Assembly: GCF_019645855.1 (NCBI RefSeq)
Contig: NZ_CP080999.1
Span: forward strand, 248,001 to 312,000
Length of the DNA: 64,000 nt
Reading direction: 5' to 3'
Source of the DNA: Mycobacterium malmoense
GTDB taxonomy: Bacteria; Actinomycetota; Actinomycetes; Mycobacteriales; Mycobacteriaceae
The position numbers and the translations under genes are program-made. Under the pieces are notes generated by a model. That model did not search any database and was not told the DNA's origin. It saw only the letters and a program-made list of their open reading frames with translations. Below are positions 15,285-26,009 of this stretch, piece by piece; within the stretch, counting starts at the first letter, position 1; each line of letters begins with the position of its first letter.

Positions 15285-16907
15285 ATGACGCCTCGGATCA
15301 CCGGCGACGAGGTCGCGGCCGAACAGTTTGCGGTGCCGCCGACCGATGAATTCGGGGGCCAGCGCATCGCCGACCTGGTCGAGGAGGCGGCCCGTCGGTC
15401 GCCGGACGCGCCGGCGCTTGTGGCCGCCGCCGATCGCCTACCGGTCAGCTACCGCGACCTGCTCCGGCTGGTCGACGACCTGGCGGGACAGCTGAAGCAA
15501 GGTGGCCTGCTGCCGCGCGATCGGGTGGCGCTGCGCGCCGGCAGCGGCGCCGAATTCGTCGTCGCCCTGCTGGCGGCGTCGCGAGCGGACCTGGTCGCGG
15601 TCCCGCTGGACCCGGCCCTGCCCGTCGGCGAACAGCGCGCCCGCAGCGAGGCGGCGGGCGCGCGGGTGGTGCTGGTCGACGAGGACGGGCACGGCGCTCA
15701 GCAGGAGACGACCCTGCGGTGGTGGCCGATCGCCGTGACCGTCGGCCGCGACGACCACGCCCCGGCGGTCAACCTGGACGCCGCCTCGACGCCGAAGCGA
15801 GGCGTGCCGACGCCCCAGGGGCTGCGCGACGACGACGCCATGATCATGTTCACCGGCGGAACCACGGGGGTGCCGAAAATGGTTCCGTGGACTCACGAAA
15901 ACATCGCGAAGTCGGTGCGGGCGATCATCGCCGGGTACGAGCTCGGCCCCCGGGATGCGACGGTCGCGGTGATGCCGCTCTACCACGGTCACGGGCTGCT
16001 GGCCGCACTGCTGGCGACGCTGGCATCCGGCGGGACGGTGTTGCTGCCGGCGCGGGGACGGTTCTCGGCGCACACGTTCTGGGACGACATCGACGCCGTC
16101 GGGGCCACCTGGTACACGGCGGTCCCGACGATTCACCAGATCCTGTTGGAGCGCGCCAAGACTGAGGGGCCCCGGAGCACGCGAGCCACGCTACGCTTCA
16201 TCCGCAGCTGCAGCGCGCCGCTCACCCCGGAGACGGCTCGGGAACTCCAAGAGACGTTCTCGGCGCCGGTGGTGTGTGCCTTCGGCATGACCGAGGCGAC
16301 CCACCAGGTGGCCACGACACCGATCGATCAAAGCGAAAATCCCGCTGCCACACCGGGTCTCGTCGGCCGGTCGACCGGACCGGAAATCCGGATCGTCGGC
16401 AACGACGGCCGGCCCGTGCCCGCCGAAGCCGTCGGGGAGGTGTGGCTGCGCGGCCCCACCGTGGTGCGCGGCTACCTCGGCGACCCGGCGATTACCGCCG
16501 CCAACTTCACCGACGGCTGGCTGCGCACCGGCGACCTGGGATCGCTGTCGGCGGCCGGGGACCTGCGCATCCGCGGCCGCATCAAGGAACTCATCAACCG
16601 CGGCGGCGAGAAGATTTCGCCAGAGCATGTCGAGGGCGTGCTGGCCACCCATCCCGACGTTCTCGAGGTGGCCGTGTTCGGCGTCCCGGACAAGATGTAC
16701 GGGGAGACGGTGGCCGCGGTCGTCGTTCCCCGCGAATCCCCGGGACCTGCTCCGTCCGAGCTGGCGGCGTTTTGCCGCGAGCGGTTGGCGCCCTTCGAGG
16801 TGCCCGCCAGCTTCCAGGAAGCCGGCGAGCTGCCGCACACCGCGAAGGGCTCGCTGGACCGCCGCGCGGTGGCCGAGCGGTTCGGCCGCGGGGCGACCAC
16901 GCGCTGA
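15285..16907 (+). CDS. fadD7: Acyl-CoA synthetase FadD7, probable oxalate-CoA ligase
   Basis: A 540-residue ANL-family ligase that adenylates an acid and transfers it to CoA. It shows the phosphate loop MFTGGTTGVPKMVPW (residue about 190), CAFGMTEATHQ, LRTGDLG and INRGGEKISPEHVE, with the catalytic Lys near the C-terminus in HTAKGSLDRR. The pairing with oxalyl-CoA decarboxylase and similarity to oxalyl-CoA synthetases point to oxalate as substrate, rather than a long-chain fatty acid as the FadD name suggests. ATG at 15285 follows GGAGGGAGTGCGGCG. Confidence 0.9.
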   Translation: MTPRITGDEVAAEQFAVPPTDEFGGQRIADLVEEAARRSPDAPALVAAADRLPVSYRDLLRLVDDLAGQLKQGGLLPRDRVALRAGSGAEFVVALLAASRADLVAVPLDPALPVGEQRARSEAAGARVVLVDEDGHGAQQETTLRWWPIAVTVGRDDHAPAVNLDAASTPKRGVPTPQGLRDDDAMIMFTGGTTGVPKMVPWTHENIAKSVRAIIAGYELGPRDATVAVMPLYHGHGLLAALLATLASGGTVLLPARGRFSAHTFWDDIDAVGATWYTAVPTIHQILLERAKTEGPRSTRATLRFIRSCSAPLTPETARELQETFSAPVVCAFGMTEATHQVATTPIDQSENPAATPGLVGRSTGPEIRIVGNDGRPVPAEAVGEVWLRGPTVVRGYLGDPAITAANFTDGWLRTGDLGSLSAAGDLRIRGRIKELINRGGEKISPEHVEGVLATHPDVLEVAVFGVPDKMYGETVAAVVVPRESPGPAPSELAAFCRERLAPFEVPASFQEAGELPHTAKGSLDRRAVAERFGRGATTR

Positions 16908-16950
16908 CCGTGAGAACGACCGGGCTGCAAGGCGTTTGCCGACGGGACGC

Positions 16951-17421
16951 TCAGTGGGCGGACGACGTCACGTTTCCCCACGCGGCCCGCGCGCCCGAAT
17001 CGCCGATGCGGTAGGTCTGCACCAGGGTGGCCACGGCGGCGACGATCACCAACACCCCGACCATCGAGTGCGCGGCGAATTTGACCGCACGCCCGCGTGC
17101 CTGGCGAATGTGGACGGCGGCCAGCAGCGTGACGGCGGCCACCAGCGCCGCCACGAGGTAGACGAGGGTCTTGCCGAGTTGCTCGTGCGTCGTCAGCGCG
17201 GGCGACGCATCGACCCGGGCCGCCAACCACGCACCCGAGCTGGTGGTCAACGGGGTTATGACCAGCGTGCCCAGCGCCAGCAGCACAACCAGCCAGATCA
17301 GCCGTCGTCGCGCCGCCGGCCACAGCGCGCAGAGGATCGCCAGGATCGCCGTCAGCGGGGCGAGGACGACGACGAAATGGTTGAGCAGGATGTGCGCGGG
17401 GAGTCCGTTGAACGTCGACAT
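16951..17421 (-). CDS. Four-helix membrane protein (DUF2231-like)
   Basis: A 156-residue protein with four hydrophobic helices, near residues 15-35, 42-60, 85-105 and 120-138. Histidines sit at membrane edges (LPAHILLNHFVVVLAPL, THEQLGKTL, AAHSMVGVL), a pattern seen in DUF2231-type proteins that may bind haem. It ends just after fadD7 in convergent orientation and starts 15 bases downstream of the fusA2 stop on the same strand, so it may be the last gene of a fusA2 transcript. Function unknown. Confidence 0.75.
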   Translation of the reverse strand: MSTFNGLPAHILLNHFVVVLAPLTAILAILCALWPAARRRLIWLVVLLALGTLVITPLTTSSGAWLAARVDASPALTTHEQLGKTLVYLVAALVAAVTLLAAVHIRQARGRAVKFAAHSMVGVLVIVAAVATLVQTYRIGDSGARAAWGNVTSSAH

Positions 17422-17436
17422 GCATCAACTAGGCTG

Positions 17437-19584
17437 TCACGCCGTGGCTTTCACCCGCGCGGCCGCGGATTCCGGCATGGGTTCGTAGCGGACGAACGAA
17501 CGAGTGAACGACGCGGCCCCGTGCGCCAGCGAGCGCAAGTCGATCGCGTAGCGGGTCAGCTCGACCTGAGGCACCTCGGCCCTTACCACCGTGCGTTCGT
17601 GGCCCGCGGTGTCGGTGCCGAGCACACGGCCGCGACGCCCCGACAGGTCGCCCATCACCGCACCGACGAAATCGTCGGGCACCAGCACCGAGATCTCGTC
17701 GATCGGCTCGAGCAGGGTCACCTTGGTCGCCGCCGCCGCTTCGCGCAACGCCAGCGCGCCCGCGGCTTGGAACGCGAAGTCCGACGAGTCCACGCTGTGC
17801 GCCTTGCCGTCGAGCAGGGTGACCCGGATGTCGACGACGGGGTAGCCGGCGAGCACACCCCTTTCCATTTGGGCGCGCACGCCCTTCTCCACGCTCGGGA
17901 TGAACTGGCGCGGCACCGCTCCGCCGACCACCTTGTCCACGAACTCGAATCCGGAGCCCTCCGGCAGCGCCTCCACCTCGATGTCGCACACCCCGTACTG
18001 GCCATGTCCGCCGGACTGCTTGATGTGGCGGCCATGGCCTTTCGCCTTGCCGCTGAAGGTTTCCCGCAGCGGGACGCGGAGTTCGACCGTGTCCACGGTG
18101 ACCCCGTACCGGTTGGCCAGCGCGTCGAGGACAACGCCGGCGTGGGCCTCGCCCATGCACCACAACACGATCTGGTGCGTTTCCTGATTCTGCTCGATCC
18201 GCAGCGTCGGGTCTTCGGCCGCCAACCGCCCCAGCCCGACCGACAGCTTGTCCTCGTCGGTCTTGGCATGCGCCGCAATCGCGATCGGCAGCAGCGGCTC
18301 GGGCATTGTCCAGGGCTTCAGCACCAGCGGCTCGGCCTTGTCCGAGAGCGTGTCGCCGGTTTCGGCCCGGCTCAGCTTGCCGATCGCACAGATGTCGCCC
18401 GCCACCACGGCCGGCGCGGGGCGCTGCTGCTTGCCGAGCGGGAACGAAAGGACCCCGATGCGTTCGTCTTCGTCGTGGTCGGGATGCGTGTTGCCGTTCC
18501 CGTTGGTCCCGCCGAAGAACGACGCAAAATGGCCCGACACATGAACCGTCGTGTCGGGCCTGATGGTCCCGGAGAACACCCGGACCAGGCTGAGCCTGCC
18601 GACGTAGGGGTCCGACGTCGTCTTCACCACCTCCGCGAGCAGCGGCGCGTTGGCGTCACAGGCCAGCTTCGCGTGCGCGGCACCGTTGGGCGTAAAGACC
18701 TCCGGCAGCGGGTGTTCCGTCGGGGACGGGAATCCGCGGGTGGCAACCTCCAGCAATTCCAGGGTGCCGACGCCGGTGCCGCTGCACACCGGGATCACCG
18801 GGAAGAACGAACCCCGGGCGACCGCTCGCTCCAAGTCGTCGATCAGCACCGACTCGTCGATCTGCTCCCCGGCGAGATAGCGGTCCATCAGGGACTCGTC
18901 CTCGGACTCTTCGATGATTCCTTCGATCAGGCTGCCGCGGGCCTCCTCGATGCGATCGGCGTTCGACGGATCCGGCGGATGCGTGGTCCGCTTGCCACCG
19001 GAGTACTCGTAATGGGTTTGCGACAGCAATCCGATCAGGCCCTCGCCGGCCGGAAGGTAAAGCGGTAAAACCTTGTCGCCGAACGCCTCTTGCGCGGCGG
19101 CCAATGCCTCCTGATAGTTCGCCCGGGCGTGGTCGAGCTTGGTGATCACCACGGCGCGGGGCATGCCGACCTGGCTGCATTCCTGCCAGAGCGACTTGGT
19201 CGGCTCGTCGACACCCTCGTTCGCCGCGATCACGAACAGCGCGCAGTCCGCGGCTCGCAACCCGGCCCGCAGCTCGCCGACGAAGTCGGCGTACCCGGGC
19301 GTGTCGATCAGGTTGATCTTGATGCCGTCGCGTGACAGGGAGGCGACGGCAACGCCAACCGACCGCTGTTGCCGGATCTCCGCTTCGTCGTAGTCGCAGA
19401 TCGTGCTGCCGTCGGTGACCGAGCCCGGTCTGGACAGCACTCCGGCGGCGACCAGCAGCGCCTCGACCAAGGTGGTCTTGCCGCCCCCCGACGGACCCAC
19501 CAGGACCACGTTGCGAACATCGCTCGGACCGTTCGCGGTGGGAGCGGCCGCCCCGCCCTGGGAAGCGTTCGCCTTGTCCGCCAT
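17437..19584 (-). CDS. fusA2: Elongation factor G-like protein FusA2
   Basis: A 715-residue translational GTPase, one residue longer than Rv0120c. G1 is VLVGPSGGGKTTLVEAL, G3 is LIDTPGYADFVGEL and G4 is VITKLDHARA; the EF-G domains II-V follow, with ARGSFFPVIPVCSGTGVG as the G5 area. The G1 loop is Ser/Gly rich and G3 is DTPG, as in the EF-G-like branch rather than the housekeeping FusA1. Biochemically these paralogs are not full translocases; a role in ribosome recycling or stress has been proposed for relatives. ATG at 19584 has GGAGGAAGGTC before it; an in-frame extension of 155 residues upstream is discarded because it runs antisense into the next gene. Confidence 0.93.
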   Translation of the reverse strand: MADKANASQGGAAAPTANGPSDVRNVVLVGPSGGGKTTLVEALLVAAGVLSRPGSVTDGSTICDYDEAEIRQQRSVGVAVASLSRDGIKINLIDTPGYADFVGELRAGLRAADCALFVIAANEGVDEPTKSLWQECSQVGMPRAVVITKLDHARANYQEALAAAQEAFGDKVLPLYLPAGEGLIGLLSQTHYEYSGGKRTTHPPDPSNADRIEEARGSLIEGIIEESEDESLMDRYLAGEQIDESVLIDDLERAVARGSFFPVIPVCSGTGVGTLELLEVATRGFPSPTEHPLPEVFTPNGAAHAKLACDANAPLLAEVVKTTSDPYVGRLSLVRVFSGTIRPDTTVHVSGHFASFFGGTNGNGNTHPDHDEDERIGVLSFPLGKQQRPAPAVVAGDICAIGKLSRAETGDTLSDKAEPLVLKPWTMPEPLLPIAIAAHAKTDEDKLSVGLGRLAAEDPTLRIEQNQETHQIVLWCMGEAHAGVVLDALANRYGVTVDTVELRVPLRETFSGKAKGHGRHIKQSGGHGQYGVCDIEVEALPEGSGFEFVDKVVGGAVPRQFIPSVEKGVRAQMERGVLAGYPVVDIRVTLLDGKAHSVDSSDFAFQAAGALALREAAAATKVTLLEPIDEISVLVPDDFVGAVMGDLSGRRGRVLGTDTAGHERTVVRAEVPQVELTRYAIDLRSLAHGAASFTRSFVRYEPMPESAAARVKATA

Positions 19585-19753
19585 GACCTTCCTCCAGTTC
19601 TGCAGGTCGCTCGTATGCACCCGCTGACGCGGTGTGTCCCGGTGTGTTCTAGACCACAGGACCCGGTAAGCAACTTTTCCCCCAACCGCCGCCCAACACA
19701 AGGCCACCGGCCGGCCACAATCGGGTTGGCCCGTCCCGGTCGGGCCCGTCGTC

Positions 19754-20179
19754 TCAGGCGTGCCAGCCGGACCAGCGGCGCACCGTGACCGCGATGACCG
19801 GGCCGTCCAACGGAACGGATTGATACTGAGGGTATTTGGCGCGCAGCAACCGGTAACCGGTGTCCATCGCCTGGCCCTCGGAATGAATCGCGGCGATGCC
19901 GTCGGCCCGGACCCACCACAACCGCGTCCAATCGTCGGCGTAGTGGTCGACGAGCAGGCTGACTCGTGGGTTGCTCTCGATGTTGGCCAGGCGGCGCAGC
20001 CGTCGCGTGGTTTTGGGCTTCGCGTCGACGGCGGTGTACACGACGTCATGGCCGGGGTGGGAGTCGCCGTCGACGGCGAAGACCACCGGCACCAGGTGTG
20101 GTGTGCCGTCGGGTGTGCTGGTGGCCAGCCGGGCGATCGGGGACCGTGTGAACCTGGCCTTGGGGTCGAATTCGCCCAC
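19754..20179 (-). CDS. Pyridoxamine-oxidase-like / F420-binding split-barrel protein (Rv0121c-like)
   Basis: A 141-residue flavin/deazaflavin-reductase of the split beta-barrel class. Typical features are PIARLATSTPDGTPHLVPV at the N-terminus, KPKTTRRLRRLANIESNPRV in the middle and VRRWSGWHA at the end. Mycobacterial members of this set often use F420 rather than FMN. It lies 169 bases upstream of fusA2 on the same strand, the arrangement known in M. tuberculosis. The physiological substrate is unknown. The gap to fusA2 holds GC-rich short inverted repeats but no clear terminator. Confidence 0.85.
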   Translation of the reverse strand: MGEFDPKARFTRSPIARLATSTPDGTPHLVPVVFAVDGDSHPGHDVVYTAVDAKPKTTRRLRRLANIESNPRVSLLVDHYADDWTRLWWVRADGIAAIHSEGQAMDTGYRLLRAKYPQYQSVPLDGPVIAVTVRRWSGWHA

Positions 20180-20228
20180 CGTGTCAGCCTAAGGCCGGCC
20201 CGCGTCGTCGCCGCGCTAGGTTAACGGG

Positions 20229-20726
20229 GTGCGGGCGGAGACGCAGATCACCAACCTTTTGTATCGCTATGCCGAGTGCATCGACACCGGCGATCTGGCG
20301 GGGGCGGCCGCGCTGTTCGAGCACGCTCGCATCAGGATCGGCGGCACCGACCAAGACACCATCGATGCGGCCCGGCTCCTGGGCATCTGGAAGTCGCTGA
20401 TCGTGCTCCATCCGGACGGGACACCGCGAACCAAGCACGTGACCACCAATCCGATCATCGACGTCGATGAGGACGCCGGCACCGCGAGTTGCCGCAGCTA
20501 CTACACGGTGCTGCAGCAGACCGACGAGCTTCCGCTGCAGACCATCGTCACCGGCCGCTACCACGACCGATTCGAACGCGTCGACGGCCGGTGGCGGTTT
20601 TCCTACCGCGACCTCACGCTCATCGACATGGTCGGCGACGTCAGCCACCACCTGACCTATCCGATCGCGCCGGCCGGAAAGGCCCGAGCAGAGATCCGCA
20701 GGGGTGGAGAGCCAAACAGGGCCTGA
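20229..20726 (+). CDS. SnoaL-like (NTF2 fold) protein
   Basis: A 165-residue protein of the NTF2-like fold: ETQITNLLYRYAECIDTGDLAGAAALF at the N-terminus, VTTNPIIDVDEDAGTASCRSYYTVLQ in the middle and RWRFSYRDLTLIDMVGD at the end. Members include polyketide cyclases, dehydratases and steroid isomerases; conserved Asp/His positions allow acid-base chemistry, but no specific reaction can be assigned. Start is a GTG. It is divergent from the split-barrel gene with 49 bases between starts. Confidence 0.78.
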   Translation: MRAETQITNLLYRYAECIDTGDLAGAAALFEHARIRIGGTDQDTIDAARLLGIWKSLIVLHPDGTPRTKHVTTNPIIDVDEDAGTASCRSYYTVLQQTDELPLQTIVTGRYHDRFERVDGRWRFSYRDLTLIDMVGDVSHHLTYPIAPAGKARAEIRRGGEPNRA

Positions 20727-20836
20727 CGACTGTCCCAAATAGCTACCTGCATTACGGTTATACGGATTGAGTCGCGTCGCCCAGACCCGGAGGCTGGGCC
20801 AATTCTGGTTCTTACCGCGATGCAGGAGGTAACGGG

Positions 20837-21916
20837 ATGAGCAAATGGCACCACCGCCCAGTTTGGTGGTCATGGCTGGTCAGCGTGCTGGCCGTGGTCG
20901 GACTGGGCCTGGGTCTGGCCACGGTGCCGGCGTCCGCCACAACTCCTGGGCGATCCACCCTGGCGGTCGACCGGTTCGGCGACTGGCCCGCGGCGCCGCT
21001 TGATCCCTCGGCGATAGTCGGCCAGGTTGGGCCGCAGGTGGTCAACATCAGCACCAAATTCGGCTACAACAACGCGGTAGGGGCCGGAACCGGCATCGTC
21101 ATCGATCCGGGCGGTGTCGTGCTGACCAACAATCACGTGATCTCGGGCGCCACGGACATCAGCGCGTTCGACGTCGGCAACGGGCAGACTTACGCCGTCG
21201 ACGTGATCGGCTACAACCGAACCGCGGACGTCGCGGTGCTGCAGCTTCGTGGCGGAGGTGGCCTGCCCACCGCGAACATCGGCGGCGGGGTCGCGATCGG
21301 CGAGCCGGTCGTCGCGCTGGGCAACGCCGGTGGCCAGGGCGGCACGCCCAGTGCGGTGGCCGGGAAAGTCGTCGCGCTCAACCAGACCGTCTCGGCGACC
21401 GACACCCTGACCGGCGCCGAAGAGACGCTGGGCGGGTTGATCCAGGCCGACGCCGCGATCAGGCCCGGCGACTCGGGCGGGCCGTTGGTCAACAACGCCG
21501 GGCAGGTGGTCGGCATGAACACCGCCGCCACCGACAGCTACAAGATGTCCGGCGGGCAGGGTTTCGCCATTCCGATCGGGGCGGCGATGGGGGTCGCCGG
21601 CCAGATCCGGGCGGGTATGGGGTCGAACACCACGCACATCGGCCCGACGGCCTTCCTCGGCCTGGGCGTCGTGGACAACGGCGGCAACGGCGCGCGGGTC
21701 GAACGTGTGGTCGGCAGCGGGCCGGCCGCGGCGGCCGGGATCTCGGCCGGCGACGTCATCATCGGGGTCGACAACGTTCCCATCAACGGGGCCACCGCGA
21801 TGACCGATGTGCTCGTCCCGCATCACCCCGGGGACACCGTTTTCGTGCACTGGCGCGCTAACGGGGACGGCGAACGGTCCGCGAACGTGACGTTGGCCGA
21901 CGGACCTCCGGCCTGA
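20837..21916 (+). CDS. pepA: Secreted trypsin-like serine protease PepA (Mtb32A)
   Basis: A 359-residue exported HtrA-like protease. The signal peptide (VSVLAVVGLGLGLATVPASA) ends near residue 34. The trypsin fold carries His near 100 in VLTNNHVISG, Asp near 130 in RTADVAVLQL and Ser near 211 in RPGDSGGPLV. A single PDZ domain follows from about 255 (LGVVDNGGNGARVERVV). This is the counterpart of Rv0125, a secreted antigen. A strong GGAGGTAACGGG precedes the ATG, and a TTATAC -10-like hexamer lies at 20757-20762. Confidence 0.95.
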   Translation: MSKWHHRPVWWSWLVSVLAVVGLGLGLATVPASATTPGRSTLAVDRFGDWPAAPLDPSAIVGQVGPQVVNISTKFGYNNAVGAGTGIVIDPGGVVLTNNHVISGATDISAFDVGNGQTYAVDVIGYNRTADVAVLQLRGGGGLPTANIGGGVAIGEPVVALGNAGGQGGTPSAVAGKVVALNQTVSATDTLTGAEETLGGLIQADAAIRPGDSGGPLVNNAGQVVGMNTAATDSYKMSGGQGFAIPIGAAMGVAGQIRAGMGSNTTHIGPTAFLGLGVVDNGGNGARVERVVGSGPAAAAGISAGDVIIGVDNVPINGATAMTDVLVPHHPGDTVFVHWRANGDGERSANVTLADGPPA

Positions 21917-22013
21917 CATCCGCGCGGATAATGCCCGCATCCCGCCCAATTCCTTTGCCGCCAGGCGTGATTCCCAGGGTCGCGTCTCGGGTACCCGTGG
22001 CATCGTGGATTTG

Positions 22014-23782
<1,769 letters not shown>

Positions 23783-23786
<4 letters not shown>

Positions 23787-25204
23787 CCCGCACCGGAGAC
23801 GATGCAGAACGAAGCGATGGGGTGGGGGAAGGAGCGGCGCCGATGACTCTGCCAGCCAAGCTGCCTTGGTCTGAATGGCTGCCACAGCAACGTTGGTACG
23901 CCGGACGCAACCGCGAGCTGTCCGCCGCGCAGGCCGCCGTGGTTGTCCCGCTGCGGGACGATCTCGACCTGGTGCTTGTCGACGTCGACTATGCCGACGG
24001 TTCGTCGGAGCGCTACCAGGTGATCGTCGGGTGGGATTCCGCGCCGCTCTCGGAGTACAGCACCGTAGCCACGATCGGCGCCGCGCAGGATCGGGCCGGC
24101 TTTGACGCCCTGTACGACACCGAGGCGCCGCGATACCTGCTGTCGTTGATCGATTCCTCAGCCGTCCGCGCTTCGTCGGAAGCCGAAGTGAAATTCGCCA
24201 AAGAACCCGACGTCGAACTGCCGCTGGAGGCGATGCCGCACGTCTCCGACGCCGAGCAGAGCAACACCAGCGTGATATTTGATCGACGCGCCATCTTCAA
24301 GGTGTTTCGTCGGGTCAGCGGCGGCATCAACCCCGATATCGAACTCAACCGGGTGCTGGGCCGCGCCGGTAACCCGCACGTGGCCCGGTTGCTCGGCACC
24401 TACGAGACAGCCGCGCCGGACCCCCACAGTGATCCGGACAGCGACGAGTTGTGCCCCCTGGGCATGGTGACCGAGTTTGCGTCGAACGCCGCTGAGGGAT
24501 GGGCGATGGCCACCGCCAGCGTTCGCGACCTGTTCGCGGAGGGCGACCTGTACGCCTACGAAGTGGGCGGCGACTTTGCCGGCGAGGCCAACCGCCTCGG
24601 CGAGGCCGTCGCCTCCGTCCACGCCACCCTGGCCGAGTGCCTCGGAACGGCACAGGCGCCGTTCCCGGTTGACACCGTGCTGGCGCGGCTGTCGTCGACC
24701 GTGGCGCTGGTTCCCGGACTGGAGGAGTACGCGGCAACGATCGAAGAGCGGTTCCAAAAGCTCGCGGGCGAGACGATCACGGTCCAGCGCATCCACGGCG
24801 ACCTGCACCTGGGACAAGTGCTGCGCACTCCGGAGAGCTGGCTGCTGATCGACTTCGAAGGCGAGCCGGGCCAGCCGCTCGACGAGCGGCGGGCGCCGGA
24901 TTCACCGTTGCGCGACGTGGCCGGCGTCTTGCGTTCCTTCGAGTACGCGGCCTACGGGCCACTGGTGGACCAGGCCCCCGACAAGCAGCTGGCCGCCCGC
25001 GCCCGGGAATGGGTCGAACGCAACTGCGCCGCGTTCTGCGACGGCTACGCGTCCGTGTCCGGGTTCGACCCGCGGGATTCGGCGCAGTTGCTGGCCGCCT
25101 ACGAACTCGACAAGGCCGTCTACGAGGCCGGCTACGAGTCGCGGCACCGGCCCGGATGGCTGCCGATCCCGCTGCGCGCCATCGCCCGGCTGACCGCTGT
25201 TTAG
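23783..25204 (+). CDS. mak: Maltokinase Mak
   Basis: A 473-residue kinase that phosphorylates maltose at C1 with ATP, the second step of the TreS-Mak-GlgE route. The N-terminal cap has LPWSEWLPQQRWYAGRNREL; the kinase core has the aminoglycoside-phosphotransferase-like HGDLHLGQVLR (catalytic Asp) and LLIDFEGEPG (metal Asp). The N-terminus is about 18 residues longer than in M. tuberculosis; a second ATG further in (MTLPAKLPW at 23843) could be the true start, but the ATGA overlap with treS favours 23783. Confidence 0.96.
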
Positions 25205-25259
25205 ATCCGCTTAGATCGCCGCGCTGCGCGAACTGGCCGGTGTCTGAAAGCATGTCCGC

Positions 25260-25940
25260 GTGGCGACTGAGATTTTCGACAGCGAGGCAAGGTTGTCGTG
25301 GGTGTTGGCGGTGCTGGCCGGCGTGCTGGGAGCGACCGCATTCAGCCATTCCGCCGGATACTTCGTGACGTTCATGACCGGCAACGCTCAACGCGCCGTA
25401 CTGGGGTTCTTCCGGGGCGACGTGGCGCTCTCGGTCACGGCGGCGCTGCTACTGCTGTGCTTCGTCGCCGGCGTGGTGATCGCGTCGGTGTGCAGGCGGC
25501 ATTTCTGGGTGGCGCACCCCCACGGCCCGACCGTGCTGACGACCTTGAGCCTGGTCGCCGCCACCGTGCTGGACGTCATCGATGAGGGATGGGAAGAAAG
25601 CCTCCTTGATTTCCCGCCAATCATGTTGGTGGTCTTCGGCATTGGCGCTTTGAACACGTCGTTCGTCAAAGATGGCGAGGTGTCGGTGCCCTTGAGCTAT
25701 GTGACCGGCACGCTGGTCAAGATGGGCCAGGGCATCGAACGCCACATCGCCGGCGGAAACGCGTCGGACTGGCTCGGCTACTTCCTGTTGTTCGCCAGCT
25801 TCGCCTTCGGCGCCGCGGTGGGCGGCGGCATCAGCCTGGTCGTCAATGGAACCGCGATGCTGGTGGTCGCCTCGGTCGTGTGCGCGTTGACTACCGGATA
25901 CACATACTTCCACCAGGACCGCCGGGCCCTCTTGGGTTAG
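25260..25940 (+). CDS. DUF1275 / YoaK-family membrane protein
   Basis: A 226-residue membrane protein with six hydrophobic helices. The family signature is clear: GATAFSHSAGYFVTFMTGN in the first helices and VPLSYVTGTLVKMGQGIERH in the second half. The family is widespread and functionally undefined. GTG start. It is last on the plus strand before the terminator shared with fbpC and occupies the place of Rv0128. Confidence 0.82.
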   Translation: MATEIFDSEARLSWVLAVLAGVLGATAFSHSAGYFVTFMTGNAQRAVLGFFRGDVALSVTAALLLLCFVAGVVIASVCRRHFWVAHPHGPTVLTTLSLVAATVLDVIDEGWEESLLDFPPIMLVVFGIGALNTSFVKDGEVSVPLSYVTGTLVKMGQGIERHIAGGNASDWLGYFLLFASFAFGAAVGGGISLVVNGTAMLVVASVVCALTTGYTYFHQDRRALLG

Positions 25941-25950
25941 CAGGTCGGCC

Positions 25951-25997
25951 AAAAAAGCATCGGCAGCGGCGCTGACCGGTGCGCCGCTGCCGATGCT
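25951..25997 (-). terminator. Intrinsic terminator of fbpC with U tract
   Basis: A perfect 17-bp stem, AGCATCGGCAGCGGCGC (25956-25972) and its complement at 25981-25997, with an eight-base loop. Reading from fbpC, the stem is followed by six U residues (AAAAAA at 25951-25956 on the plus strand). Such canonical terminators are uncommon in mycobacteria. On the plus strand the same stem lacks a U tract but may stop the DUF1275 transcript. Confidence 0.85.
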
Positions 25998-26009
25998 GGC
26001 TTGGTGTGC

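Noticed and set aside
16627..19068. 813-codon open frame on the plus strand across the end of fadD7 and most of fusA2
   Set aside because: Antisense to a clear EF-G-like protein; composition is Arg/Gly/Gln/His-rich shadow sequence with no motif, typical of high-GC DNA.
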